Below, in pieces: positions 42,729-54,661 of a stretch of DNA of 64,000 nucleotides. The translations under genes were made by a program, and so were the position numbers. Below the pieces are notes generated by a model, which saw only the letters and a program-made list of their open reading frames with translations, did not search any database and was not told the origin of the DNA. This stretch comes from Rhyacophila brunnea (Eukaryota > Arthropoda > Insecta > Trichoptera > Rhyacophilidae). Every line of letters starts with the position of its first letter. The first letter of the stretch is position 1. The stretch lies in the NCBI GenBank assembly GCA_022495005.1, contig JAGYXB010001842.1, forward strand, positions 682,001-746,000, given 5' to 3'.

Positions 42729-43673
42729 AATTAACAATTAAACTTATTACAAACCACCAAATAAATATTATATATTTACTATTGTAAAGAATGGCAACAC
42801 AAAATAATAGCATGTATAAATTAATTACCATTGGCTGCTAATATTAGGTAGGTACCAATATCCTAAGTATATAATATCCACCAAATAAATAGTTACTAAC
42901 ATACATATTAAATTAAAATAACTAACAGCGCATTCAAAAATAAATAATAGCATCGCCTTTATTTTCATAGAAATACCTAGATTAAAAGTAAAATAAAGAC
43001 AAACAATGTTTGATTAATAATAATTTGAAATAATAATTATTTTTTACGTCATAGTAGTTTCCGGGTCACACTGTAGAATTCATATAACCGTTGGGATTTT
43101 GTGTCATTTATCAAAACAAAATGCAGTTATTTAGGTTAAAATACTCACTTCCATAACTTTACTGTAAGTTCAGGGCGAACAGGTGATGTATCAGCTATGA
43201 ATGATCTCGTCAAATTTGATGAATTCACTATTAAAACAATAGTAACTTTAAAAACAATATCAATAAGACGAAATTTGAAAGAGGACTCCGGACAGCCGAA
43301 AAATATGAAAGTGGGCGTGATTGTTTTAGAGCTAGACAGCGTGAATGTGGGAGCGAGATGCACGGCGTCAGCGCGGTTTGATTGGCTAAAAGTCATATTC
43401 GGGAAATAAAAACTCAGCCAGAGATTTATTTCGACCGAAATAAACTTGGATATTCAGGTACGAATAGTTGGATATTCGGGAGAACACCACGGAGTAATTG
43501 TAACTTAACATGGCGTATTCGGGTTTTTTAACAAAATATCTCTGTTCCTAAATAAAAATATATTGTTTTAATGAATGATTTCGGTAGAGTTCGATAAAAG
43601 AAATTGAACTGCATTAAAATGTCGATTTCGACAAAAATGGATATTCGGGAAACAAATCCTATAGCGACGTGGT

Positions 43674-43979
43674 GTTATGCAGAGAAGGAAGCAGTCTACA
43701 TTCAACTCAATCTGACTACATCAGTTATAATTGATTTAACTTTTGTGATATTCCATTTAAGTGGTTCCTTTCGGCATTCTCATACGTAATCAGACATAAT
43801 AATTAAATGCACACTGACGACGACGACAAATGTTTGTAAAATACATTGAATAGGTACTAACTATTAATACATTCAGTAAGTAAGCGCATTAAATTAACAT
43901 TACTCGTAAATAAAGGAACTAGGTAATGTATTTTTAAATAAATTGGCTTATGAGAAATGTCAATAAATATCGGTAGGTC
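43674..43979. other. Unit backbone right of the nested element
   Basis: Continues the site interrupted at 38109 (GTTATGCAGAGAAGGAAGC). No gene. Confidence 0.5.
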
Positions 43980-45066
43980 CTGACATATCTAGGGGGGTGT
44001 CGGGTAGCTCAGGTAGTTAGAACAAAAATTAAAATTAATATATACCTATATTTTTTTTTATTTATTACTTTTTTTTTGGTTTAGTATATTTTCTTATTTA
44101 TAACTTATTATTTAATTAAATATAATTATTCCATTGGTTATTAATGTTTTGTTTATAAATAGCTAAGTGTCAAAATGACGTTTTATGTTTACATCCAGTC
44201 TCAGTCAATTCTAGAATGGCCGCGAAATTTGGATTAAACGGACGTGGTGTTTCTTCAAAAAATAATTTACAACTTTTTTCTTTAGACCATACGTGTGTAT
44301 TAGTTATTAATTTTTAACTGATATGTTTCCTTTGTATATAAAATGAAGTAAATTACTTATTCACTAAATAATAATTTGGAAAATTATGATTTTTTTTTAT
44401 AACTAGCAACATTTCACATCAAACTCCAGAATCAGCTGACATTCGAGCAAACCGAGCTCTGACCTAACTTGGTAGCAGAACGCGGTTGGCAACCGTCTAG
44501 TTTTATAGATGGCTCCGACTAACTGCCACGGGGTTCACACACCGGAAGTCGCATTGTTCTTGCTTTTACAGACTAAAAAGGCCTTTCTCGATTGGTCTAG
44601 CTATCGTCCAATTACGAGGCAGGCCGTTTATTTGAAAATTTCCCCCCCGACTTTGAAAACTTTAATGAGTGATCACACGATTACTAAATTAATATATGCA
44701 TCCTGCACATACTTATTATAACTAAACATTTAAACTTATACCTAACAGATTTTATATGCTAATACATTCTTCATACAATTTAAGTGACACAAAAATAAAA
44801 AAAAAAATAAACTAATATCATCCCTTCACCTATCACACTATTGCTTTCCCGTTTCATTCCTGTTTCATGTTCTCAGCATCAAGAACACAAAACAAGGGCT
44901 CATCATGAAACAGACAACAAAACAAAACCCCGCTAATAACCAAGTGATACGATCATAGGTGTTTCTACTTTGCTAATTGACTTAGGAGGTCATGAGCCGC
45001 ACTTTAGGCCTACAAAACCTTATTTCCGACTTCCCATTGAAGACGGGAAGTCCAAGGGCATGTCAG
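43980..45066. mobile_element. 1.09-kb insertion, unclassified
   Basis: Absent from A, C and the last unit, which read straight through (GTCAATAATTATAGGTACC type). The ends are CTGACAT and ATGTCAG, a 7-bp inverted repeat. It contains a 70-codon plus-strand ORF (44509) with no known family and T-rich runs. No certain target duplication. Confidence 0.45.
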
Positions 45067-46564
45067 TACCTACCTACTAAATAAACATTGCTATGGTATA
45101 ACTAATCGGTAACTGTTGCATCAACTGTGTCACCAAAAAAAGTTTTAAGAAGGTAGAGTATGTAATTAATTAAACTTACATATACATTATAGTAAGATAT
45201 AATAGGGTTGCAAAAAGACTCAAATCAACAGAACAAAAATTAAATCAATTAGAAATCTTTCAGATTCAGGATTTCCTCCTAATTATATCGATATTTCTGT
45301 TATATTTTAGATAGTTTAAGTATTCGCGGGAGGTCCGTTTTTCTACTTGAAGTTTTAATAAATCATTAACAATACTTGCACTGCCAATTATAGGTTCTTG
45401 GATATAAGGTAGGTATATGGGTACTTGCCTAGTAAGATTGGTGTAGAGAACACAATAATTATTCAATTTCTTTAAATTATAATGTAAGTATCTAGCTTAT
45501 ATAATATGACCATGTTCGGTACCTATGTACACAAGTTGCTGCTGCGTCAATGCAAAAACCAAGAGCAGACGAAAGTATTCAACGTAGGACGTATTTTTGA
45601 CACGTATTTATGTTTAGCCCACATTATACCTTAGTCGGGATTGGTTACTTGCATATCCTTACCCGATAGGTATTACAGTTCCCGTTATGTGTGTGGTCCC
45701 TGTGTATACATAAGGGTATTAACTATTTTTTTTATTCAACGAATAGGTAATCCACAAGATTTTTAAATGTAACATTATTTTTAATGAACATACTAATACT
45801 CAGTGGCACCATGGCTAACTCAGTAGGTCAGTGACTGGTATAATAATTAATACATAAATAATATTATTAATAGATTTCTGTGTGTTCGGGGTAGATGACA
45901 CAGTAATTAAATTAAAATTATAAGCACTAGCGTATCGTTTGTTTTTATTGTGTATTTCTTTTTTTTTACAAGTGTATTATTCTTATAATTAATGCGGAGA
46001 GAGTCGAATTAAGTTAAGTATAAAAAGTTATTAGTATTTGTAATGATGCCAGACGTGTGATCTGGACTGGAAATTTCCCGACTGACTCGTCCACTGTTGA
46101 GTTGATGTTTACGTGCCAGAGGTGTGACTCTCTCCATAAATGGCACGTTGCAATTGAATACAAGTGCACTTTCTTAGTAGTAAGCCTTAGTAGTAAAAAT
46201 CTTATTCTAGTAAGTATATTATTGCATATTATTCTTTATCTCGTTCATTTGCACAGCACAATAAATCTTACATCTCTTTCACACGCACTATGAATTATCT
46301 CAATCACCTTATAAACTAAGTACATTTTATTCTAAACTAAGAACATTTTTAATTACATCATTACACACCATTATTTACAATTATTTAATTGTTATATACA
46401 GGCTTACATTCTAAATTATATACAAGAGGTCAAACCCATTCATCATCATTAATCAACTTAACCTAACCGGGTTTTTTTATCCAAGTCTTACATTAACAGC
46501 TTTGAAAATATAAGACGTGGGACTTACATCTAAAAATAATTTTATTATTTTAACTAATTAAGGA
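45067..46564. repeat. Spacer and distal 3' block of unit D
   Basis: Backbone shared with B, C and the last unit, more diverged and shortened (the ORF carrying KRRRALRKQQ elsewhere is broken near 46110). Confidence 0.5.
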
Positions 46565-46797
46565 ATTTTGCGCTTTATACACAGTGGGAGGTCATCTTTG
46601 AAGACATTACTGGTGTGGCTAGAAGCACACCAGCCAAGTTTTACTCTGCGCACAATTTCATCAAATATCCATCCATCTATGGACACTTTTTGTCCCGGAT
46701 AGGTGTGGTTTATCACTTGTTCGAGCTGAGTACCATTGCTGATGATCACTTTTAACCCGTAAAGCAGTTGAACATGACCTTCGTCTTTGTTACATTT
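46565..46797 (-). mobile_element. Old RTE LINE fragment, unit D
   Basis: Same fragment as in B and C; a short ORF over it reads NGTQLEQVINHTYPGQKVSI then IFDEIVRRVKLGWCA. Confidence 0.7.
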
Positions 46798-47098
46798 CAC
46801 CTCAATGAGAAGTATGATTTATTAACTTTCTATTATATTAACTCATTTTTAAAATCAATCTCGTTTTTTCTGTGACCACCAACGAAGAATTCGTGGGTAA
46901 TGATCGGTATGTCCAAGTTCACAATATTACGTAGAAAGATACATGCTGGCAATTACTTTATACATATTCTGAAGAGCGCAATCGTCAGATTAAAAATTGA
47001 TGTCATCGCGAGTATTTTCGTATAGGTACAGAAACGCAAGAACTGATTTTGATTGGACCTGTGTTAGCCAAAGCTTCGTTCCAAAATAGCATCGACCT

Positions 47099-47123
47099 AA
47101 GAGATTGGACGGTGCAATCTCTT
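47099..47123. other. Conserved short hairpin, unit D
   Basis: Same stem and loop as the other units, although the sequence around it has diverged. Confidence 0.5.
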
Positions 47124-47551
47124 TGGTATTGACCCTTTTTGATAATTAGGTATATCAGATAAATTAAAAATTAAACATAAAAAATATAATGTTACATCAA
47201 GGATATTGGAGAACGGCGTGTAGATGAAAAAACATCACAACTGAATCCACAGACTTCGTGGTAATGGAGTCATGGGATTTTCATCACGAGCAGTTTGTTT
47301 ATTTTTTCGATACTCATTTCTAAGCTCTTTTTTTCTTATAAGTATCAGCGTTTTTAAAGGATTTAAATTATTCGGCAAGTCTTTATAATATGCAAGAACA
47401 ACAAGTATTTTATTTAAATATAGGCAATAATTTAATGTCATCAGCAAAGCGACGATCTCTATATTAATGCAATGCATTTATAAAGATTTTACGAAAATGT
47501 TACATTTTATGTTTAATAAGACTTTGAAGTCGCAAGCACTAATATTTTTTT

Positions 47552-48239
47552 TCACCAGTATGTGTCATTTTATGTCTTTTAACATGGGAAAGTAGCGAGC
47601 ATATATAGGAACACACATTGCATTTAAAAGTTTTTTAACCAGTATGTGTCATTTCATGTCTTTTAAGCCTAATACGGTCCGAGCATATATAGGAACACAT
47701 ATTGCATTTACAATGTTTTTTTTGAACCAGTATGCGTCATTTTATGTTTTTTAACATGGGAAAGTAGCGAGCATATATAGGAACACACATTGCATTTAAA
47801 AGTTTTTTAACCAGTATGTGTCATTTCATGTCTTTTAAGCCTAATACGGTCCGAGCATATATAGGAACACATATTGCATTTACAATGTTTTTTTTGAACC
47901 AGTATGCGTCATTTTATGTCTTTTAACATGGGAAAGTAGCGAGCATATATAGGAACACACATTGCATTTAAAAGTTTTTTAACCAGTATGTGTCATTTCA
48001 TGTCTTTTAAGCCTAATACGGTCCGAGCATATATAGGAACACATATTGCATTTACAATGTTTTTTTTGAACCAGTATGCGTCATTTTATGTCTTTTAACA
48101 TGGGAAAGTAGCGAGCATATATAGGAACACACATTGCATTTAAAAGTTTTTTAACCAGTATGTGTCATTTCATGTCTTTTAAGCCTAATACGGTCCGAGC
48201 ATATATAGGAACACATATTGCATTTACAATGTTTTTTTT
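47552..48239 (-). repeat. Four tandem 172-bp copies of a dead zinc-finger pair
   Basis: Copies begin at 47552, 47724, 47896 and 48068 and are nearly identical (the first has a diverged left edge). Each holds two fingers, with helices around SDRIRLKR and SLLSHVKR. One linker is 25 bases instead of 21 (+4 shift) and the other reads GGT TAA. Since 172 is not a multiple of 3 and every copy has both defects, the amplification came after the coding frame was lost. Confidence 0.9.
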
Positions 48240-48898
48240 GAACCAGTATGCGTCATTTTATGTCTTTTAAGATTACTAAGCTGTGAGCATATATAAGAAC
48301 ACACATTGCATTTATACGGTTTTGCACCAGCATGTGTCAATGTATGTCTTTTAAGATTACTAATAATCGTGCATCTATATGAACATACATCGCAATCATA
48401 AGGTTTTTCACCAGTATGCGTCATTTTATGTCTTTTAAGACTACTAAGAGTCGTACATCTAAATGAGCATACATCACATTTATAAGGTTTTACACCAGTA
48501 TGTGTCATTTTATGTGTTTTAAGAGTACTAAGCTTCGAGCTTCTAAAAGAACACACATTGCATTCATAAAGCTTTCCACCAGTATGTATCATTTTATGCA
48601 TTTTTAGAGTACTAAACTGTGAGTCCGTGTGAATCATTTTGTGACTTTTTAGAGCACTCCCGCATCCCAACACTGCGTTACAAACACTGCATATAAAATT
48701 ACATGAGAAATGTATTACTCTTCTGAGAATAAGTCGTAGTTCCTTCGGAGTATTTAAGTTAAAGATTTCCTTTTTTATATTTTGTTCATCAATCGTCACT
48801 TCTGAACACTCTATAGTCCTATCTTGGATTGCATCAGTTGAGGATTGTTGACTCCCATCTGTACCGCAATGCCGTTTGTAAAATCCTTCAGTAGAAAC
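48224..48898 (-). CDS. Terminal exon of C2H2 zinc-finger protein, unit D (short form)
   Basis: Open in phase 0 from the TTTTCCAG acceptor: VSTEGFYKRHCGTDGSQQ, QNIKKEIFNLNTPKELRL, the first finger FICSVCNAVLG, the half finger, then four classical fingers, the first of them with Ser for the core Cys (CSFRSSKL). The frame is lost in the next linker (HTGSKKTL, stop), for 224 codons. With 51384-51530 and 51115-51267 the protein would have 324 residues and five complete fingers. Both first exons of D are intact, so D may still be made. Confidence 0.82.
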   Translation of the reverse strand, partial: VSTEGFYKRHCGTDGSQQSSTDAIQDRTIECSEVTIDEQNIKKEIFNLNTPKELRLILRRVIHFSCNFICSVCNAVLGCGSALKSHKMIHTDSQFSTLKMHKMIHTGGKLYECNVCSFRSSKLSTLKTHKMTHTGVKPYKCDVCSFRCTTLSSLKRHKMTHTGEKPYDCDVCSYRCTIISNLKRHTLTHAGAKPYKCNVCSYICSQLSNLKRHKMTHTGSKKTL

Positions 48899-49060
48899 CT
48901 GGAAAAGTCATAATCGTTTTTAATATTATTATAATTTAAAATTATGTTTTTATTATTTTATTTGAGTTTTTTTATCGATGCTTTTTGTTTCTTTAGACAT
49001 AATTAGGTAAATACCCGAGAGTGAGAATGACCTTAAAACTACATAAGCAATCACCTCCTT

Positions 49061-49312
49061 TAGAATTATTTTGCGACTTTTTGAGCACTCCCGTATCCAA
49101 AAACTGCGTTACAAATGCTGCAATTCAAATTACGTGAGAAATGTATTACCCTTCTCAGAATAAGTCTAAGTTCCTTCGGAGTATTTAGTTTTAAGACTTC
49201 TTTTCTAACATTTTGCTAATCTATCGTCACTTCTGAATACTGCATCATTTGATATTGTTTTCCATTACGCGAGGATTGTTGACTCATAACTCAAACATCC
49301 CTTCTTAGAAGC
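49061..49312 (-). pseudogene. Truncated duplicate of the 5' part of the finger exon, unit D
   Basis: Counterpart of 5651-5927, ending at the same point (SAQKVAK). It has an in-frame TAG in the ID-x-QN segment and a deletion near its acceptor. Not usable. Confidence 0.65.
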
Positions 49313-49580
49313 CTACAAAACCAAAATTTTCTAACCTAATTTTATAAATTCTCAATAATGTTTTATACTATCAAATTTTTATTCCATGCTTGGAATTATC
49401 ATGATTTATCATAAAATACTAAGTACCTAGTCTATAAGTGGAAACATCGCAATTGAAAAGTGACTGATAGTTAATTTCAGCACATTTGCCGGAATCCTAT
49501 GGAGTTCGATTTTTTCCAATAGCTATATTTTATAACCGAAACGAAATAAACGGCGACGTAATTTTTACATGGGTGGTGAT

Positions 49581-50279
49581 AAGAGATGGGAAAACTGGTC
49601 GATTTTGAGACTAAGTATACTAACTACCAGTTTAAAAAAATACTTAGTATAGAAACTTGTTCCAAAATACTTCGAATACTATATAGAGCATTTGGCGTGC
49701 GAATGCGACAAAAGTTTCATACTTAACTGCAACTAAAACCAACTCCATATTAGTATTTGAAATACGTAATGTCTCAGGGAACTCAGACTGTGTATCGGCT
49801 TCAATAGAATCGCTAAAAATACGGTGAGCTTCAATTGTCGAAAAGTCCCATTTATTATAAAATTTTAAACACATTTTAAATTTATAAGTTGTTTTTCTGT
49901 TAGGTTACAATATTCTTGTTAACAAAAATGAATAACAGTGATTTTTTAAAATTTAAACATGTCATAATAAGCCGACGCCTGTGCGTCATCTCACCACTGT
50001 GCTCGGACACAAAATTTATGACCTATTATTCGAACATTCGAACGCAATAGACCAATACATTAAAAAATACCTATACTCAAGTGTTATTTCGTTCGCGTAC
50101 ATTTTAATGTCAATAGTGTTGAAAGTCTACCAACTGGTGAGTGCACTGAACAGCAACTCGCGATGATATCATCACAAGTTTTTTGGAATAAGTTTATTGG
50201 GCCACACATACTGAGTAAGGGTAGTTTCATCCAAAACTTAAGTACACAAACTGGTGACAGTATTTCCAACTCACCTCTA
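49581..50279. mobile_element. 699-bp hAT-like non-autonomous element
   Basis: Flanked by perfect 8-bp duplications GTGGTGAT (49573-49580, 50280-50287). The ends AAGAGATGGGAAAAC and TAGAGGTGAGTTGG (reverse complement) are similar inverted repeats. A (about 7045) and C (about 33590) have the unoccupied sequence. ORFs inside (49644-49874 minus, 49981-50166 plus) resemble nothing known. Confidence 0.75.
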
Positions 50280-50287
50280 GTGGTGAT

Positions 50288-51114
50288 TGTGTTATTTCTA
50301 TACGTGGTGGTCAATGCTTTCATGTATTATTATACTTTATAATATTAGGTGAAATGAAAATTTCAGCGAAACACGTATCGGCACACGCATTTAAAGTGGT
50401 ATGGGGGGGGGTCTATTTCAGAAAAATACCCCTAATAATTAATTATGGATGTTTAAATAATTTTAAATGAGCAGTAACCGTTCTAGAACCTATGCCCTGC
50501 GCAGTGTATGACCCCGTAGATGAGCATCCTGTCAGTAGTTACAGCTGCTTGGTAAGATATTACATAGTTAAAACTAGAAAGATAATATCTTCTTAATTAA
50601 TTCTTATCGTACTTATCTAATTCTTAGTTATATTATAACGAGGAGTGTCTAGCCATAGGGAATGCCTCTGAGAAAGTGAAGGGTCACGGTTGAATCAACG
50701 AAGAAATATTACGTTAATACAATCTTATTGGCAGGAAGATATTTTCGAGTCCTTTCCACGGCAGTAAACCATTAATATATTGTTTATAATTTTTCAGTTA
50801 AATAAACTATATCTCACTGATTTCTTTTTCAACAAATAATTTGACAACATTTGCGAATGCAACATTTTTCTTATTGAATATAAATAACAACCCAGATTAT
50901 GTACCTCCATTCTAGATTTTTTTTAAATTATACCCAAAATTAACGGTTTTTGCCTGGTTTATAATTTTTGGCAACAAACTGGGTTTAATGCATGTGGCAC
51001 CTTGCTGTATTAAAAGTCTCCTTAACGACATACACCTTGGTGAAACTTACTCATTAAAAGTTGGTTACTTAAATGAAACTGTGACAGTTGGTAGTGTCAT
51101 TTAAGATTGCGTAC
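50288..51114. other. Intron DNA of unit D
   Basis: Backbone shared with A (7060-7440, 8280-8340, 10750-10860); D lacks the RTE and SINE copies of A and the minisatellite element of B and C. No gene. Confidence 0.5.
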
Positions 51115-51267
51115 CTGATTTTCTGGTCCACAGTCCAAATAAGAGCAGCCAGGTTGTGGGTCCACGTATTTGAGTTCCTGTATTGTGTCTTCAACATACT
51201 CGTTGTTTAAGTCAGTTTCATCAAAAATCGCCTCTGATTTTATAACACCCGAGTCTGTTGAAGGTTC
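51115..51267 (-). CDS. Exon 2 of zinc-finger gene, unit D
   Basis: 51 codons, phase 0, TTTTTACAG acceptor and CAG/GTACGC donor. The product begins EPSTDSGVIKSEAIFDETDL and ends GCSYLDCGPENQ. Intact. Confidence 0.8.
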
Positions 51268-51383
51268 CTGTAAAAAAAACATGTTTTCAGATACTTAAAG
51301 GAAATCGGTTTTGTATATAGAGCGCAGAAGCGACATAAATAAAATAGATATGAATCAAGGAAAAATTAGTTTTTAAAACTAAC

Positions 51384-51530
51384 CTCAGATGCACAGCTGA
51401 CATCGTCGGCATTCGCTTGTTTAATATTCGTGTCGCCATCAGGGCTGTTTGAATGGAATATTGGCTCAACAAGCCAATGCTGACCTTCTGCATTAGCTTG
51501 TAAATGTTGTGGTTCAAGTTTAATATCCAT
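51384..51530 (-). CDS. MDIK-type first coding exon, unit D (intact)
   Basis: 49 codons from ATG at 51530 to GAG/GTTAGT, phase 0. The product begins MDIKLEPQHLQANAEGQHW and ends NIKQANADDVSCASE. It keeps the SPDG residues also present in B and C but lacks their 4-bp insertion, so it shows the state before that mutation. Confidence 0.8.
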
Positions 51531-52613
51531 GTTACCTACGTCTTTAAATTAAAAATGCCTCACGCAGCCAATTATCAGAACAAGTACCAAGTTTGACAGC
51601 TACTGATCTTCGTTTGTCGTTGCCATCCGCCATAGCCAAAGCTATGGAATCGAGTATTAGCGATTTATTGTAAAGTCGAATTGAAAGAGTTTTCGAGTCG
51701 ATATATTAAAAATCAAACTTTAAATATATAAGTAGGTAAGTAAAAGTATATAGGTAGTTACATTATGTATACAAGTAAAATCTATTATATCTTTTATAAA
51801 GATACAAAGCCTCATCTGAGCAGTGCTACCATCTTTTGGTCATCGAATTATTGTACGAGGTCCAAGAAATTATTGTAGTATGTGTTTCGGCAAAAATTAT
51901 AGTAGGTACGCGTTGTCATCTGTTGAAAATGTATAGGTTTTTTGTTTCTCACAAAAATCTTGCATTGAATATGAGAAATTTTGAGGTTTTTTTTATTTAA
52001 GTAGGTAGCTATTCAATTAAACAGCGAATTCAACAAATTCCATTTTAAATCAATCAAGGACCGATACGCACAAACATCGCATTTAAATTAATGTTGTTTT
52101 ATCTTTTTTAGTTGTGTTCAACGTTATGCATCTAATTAAGCATATTACATTGCATTTCATTGTTTTTTCGCTAGTACCAGTTTACGATCTGTAGTTTATT
52201 ATCATTTTCTCATAAACCATTTAAAAATAATTCTTTATCTCTTGAAAATAGTACCACAATAAAAGTGCTGTAGTCAATATTTTAACTAAATATTGACCAC
52301 CATGACGTGAATGCGGCTTCTTTGAGATTTAACAGGTTACTCCAGACTGATGAGACAATATTATATTCGCCGTACTACGCATTTTCGAATAGGAAAGCGA
52401 GGACCTCACATTTCTTTCAGAAACACACTTGCTTCATGTTTACTTATACCTACCTATATTGTTGTCATCATTTGTTGATTCTCTCTGGGAATAACACTCT
52501 TAGAATATTACAACATAATTTATTAGGTACCTACACTACTTTTATCGATTAAATCAAAAACAAAGACTAAATATTAAGAATGCTTTTATAATAAATAACA
52601 TTTGAAAACTAAC
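51531..52613. promoter_or_regulatory. Region between first exons, unit D
   Basis: Backbone, no exon seen; would contain the promoter of the MDIK form and intron 1 of the MDVK form. Confidence 0.35.
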
Positions 52614-52757
52614 CTCAATAACGTAGCCGGGATTATCAGCATACTCTTGTTTGATGCAGATATTTGATTCTGGGTTATTTCCATGTAAAGACATATCGAC
52701 CGAATGTTGCCCATCTGCAACAGGTTCGAAGTCAACTGCTTCGCGTTTTACGTCCAT
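52614..52757 (-). CDS. MDVK-type first coding exon, unit D
   Basis: 48 codons from ATG at 52757 to GAG/GTTAGT. The product shares DGQHSVDM and NICIKQEYADNPGYVIE with unit B and has FEPVADG where B has FEPDADG. Intact. Confidence 0.73.
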
Positions 52758-53408
52758 TTTACGAAATGAAAGCGTCCGTTCTCAAAGATTATCGTGTCAC
52801 ACTTAAGTCTAAACACGTGTAAACGAATTGTCAAGCACTGGCCGCCGTGATAATAGACCATGACTAATTGTCTAATTTAATATGCGGACGTCTTTTTGTC
52901 CCAGTGTTGCCATAAAATGAATAGAATAATAATACCAGGGGTTTACGGTCCGATTGATTGCCTAATATGGTACTTGTCAAAACACTACAGCAGGGGCCAC
53001 TAAATCGGTACAAACAACGATAATCTGCGCAAGTTTTATCACTTTTATCGGTAACGTCTAGTATGTTTTGAGTTATAATGGAATAAACAAATTTAAACAT
53101 ATAGGTATCATGGAATTAGTCAAACAAGTATCTCATTTAATTTCCTCCAAAATTGATATATTGTAGGTATCGTTAAGAATGTTCTGTACTCTATACATAG
53201 GTAAATACTAGGTATGATTTTGACTATTCCAAGGTTTTCCTGTGCCCAACGATTAATCATTGATCACATGTAAATTGACTGGTGTTATGCAGAGAAGGAA
53301 GCAGTCTATATTCAACTCAAACTGATGAAATGAGTTTTAACTGATTTATGTTTTGTGATATTCCATTTGAGTGGTTTCTTGCGACCTGGGTTTTGCCTTT
53401 CAGTATTC
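52758..53408. other. Upstream region of unit D
   Basis: Almost the same as B to about 52980, then closer to C (ATGGAATAAAC near 53077). No gene. Confidence 0.5.
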
Positions 53409-54039
53409 TTATGCCGGCGCTCCATTGGCACGCAAGTCAGACGATTTACAGTCTTCGGACTTTTTTTTCGCGTGGAGCACCTCAGGTCTGCGGACTTTTT
53501 AATCCGCAGACCAGGCTCGTTGGATTTCAAACATGTTTGATATTTTACTCGCCGAGCCGCTGAAATTCGTACGTTCACCACGCTTTACCGTCACATTATT
53601 TATATCTATGCCGACGGACGACAGCGCCATATATTAGTCTATGAGCGCCATCATTATTTTACTGTCATTCAAAGGGTTCGGACATCGAAAACAACAATGG
53701 TAGATCTACGAGTGCATTCGAAAAGTTTCTTGGAAGATTTTATTAGTTGTTTTAAAGACAACCCGTCGTTGTGGAAGACGACCAGCCCACTATACAAGAA
53801 TCGTGATGCCAAGTCCTTGGCGTATGCGGAACTTTTGAAAATATTAATCAAAGTGGAGCCGCAGGCAACGGTCAACGATGTCAAAAGAAAATACAGACAT
53901 TGAGGTCGGGTTACAGAAAGGAGAGAAATAAAGTAAGGACATCATATCGAAGCGGAGCCGGCACAGACGCAGTATATCTACCCAAACTGTGGTACTATAA
54001 AAATTTGGAGTTCTTGAACGACCAAATGGAAGATACGTG

Positions 54040-54413
54040 GGAATGCTTTAAAGCTATTTATTATACACGTGCAGATTATGAAATTGTCGTAGCTCTGAAA
54101 GTGACATCGCATTAGATTAGCTACTATTAAGCAATTAAAACATACAGCTATGAATCATTTCTAGTCACAATAAAATTACTTATTCTTTGCTGAGGTAGGT
54201 AATAAATAATAATAATATATAGGTACGAGGGAATGCTTTAAAGCTATTTATTCTACACGTGCAGACTATGACATTGTCGTAGCTCTGAAAGTGACATCGC
54301 ATTAGATTAGCAACTATTAAGCAATTAAAACATACAGCTATGAATCATTTCTAGTCACAATAAAATTACTTATTCTTTGCTGAGGTAGGTAAGAAATAAT
54401 AATATATAGGTAC
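54040..54413. repeat. Direct duplication of about 190 bp inside the Harbinger element
   Basis: GGGAATGCTTTAAAGC...GAGGTAGGTAA occurs twice in a row (from about 54040 and 54230) with few differences. It includes the end of the MADF exon-1 ORF (GCAGATTATGAAATTG or GCAGACTATGACATTG). Confidence 0.85.
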
Positions 54414-54420
54414 GATCATG

Positions 54421-54661
54421 GCGGTGGAAGCGCGGCTTAAGCGTTGGTTTATTGAGTCGTGGTCGGGTCCCAGGTTCAAATCCTGGGTCTGACAAGTACA
54501 CATTGAATTTCAATTTGTGTATGAGTCAGAGTATGGACCTAATATGTTGAGCAAGTGGCTGACATCCATTTCTCGTAAAACCAAAATCTGTCAATACAAA
54601 CCTCCACTCCGTGGAGGTCCATATTATGATCGGACATGGTCGAAAGAAGAAGAAAAGAAAT
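54421..54661 (+). mobile_element. tRNA-like SINE, copy 2, inside the Harbinger element
   Basis: The tRNA-like head has a good B box (GGTTCAAATCC within CCAGGTTCAAATCCTGGG), then the family body (TGTGTATGAGTCAGAGTATG, TTGAGCAAGTGGCTGACATC, GGACATGGTCGAA) and a GAAGAAGAAAAGAAAT tail. It is flanked by GATCATG at 54414-54420 and 54662-54668. Its partner copy is at 7690-7935. Confidence 0.85.

Larger units (their letters stand above)
38110..43669. mobile_element. 5.56-kb nested DNA transposon with 27-bp TIRs and TGGT duplications
   Basis: The left end CGTCGCTATGGATTTGTTTC(CCGAAT) is matched at 43643-43669 by its complement with one indel, and TGGT flanks both sides (38106-38109, 43670-43673). B keeps the empty site GACTGGTGTTATGC (26932). 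Both ends hold copies of GGATATTCGGGA (about 38332, 38365; 43462, 43638). It has no recognisable transposase; about 3.4 kb of its length is a Helitron and a second TIR element, leaving about 2.15 kb of its own. ORFs at 43145-43409 on both strands are unassigned. Superfamily not fixed; 4-bp duplications exclude Tc1/mariner and hAT. Confidence 0.8.

Noticed and set aside
44509..44721. 70-codon ORF as a host gene
   Set aside because: Lies in an insertion absent from other units, with no similarity recognised and no splice context.
47552..48239. CRISPR-like regular repeats
   Set aside because: The 172-bp units are contiguous tandem copies with no spacers and are zinc-finger derived, in a eukaryotic genome.
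54421..54500. tRNA gene suggested by the B box GGTTCAAATCC
   Set aside because: Arms of a tRNA do not form, and the sequence continues into a body shared with 7690-7935; it is a SINE head.
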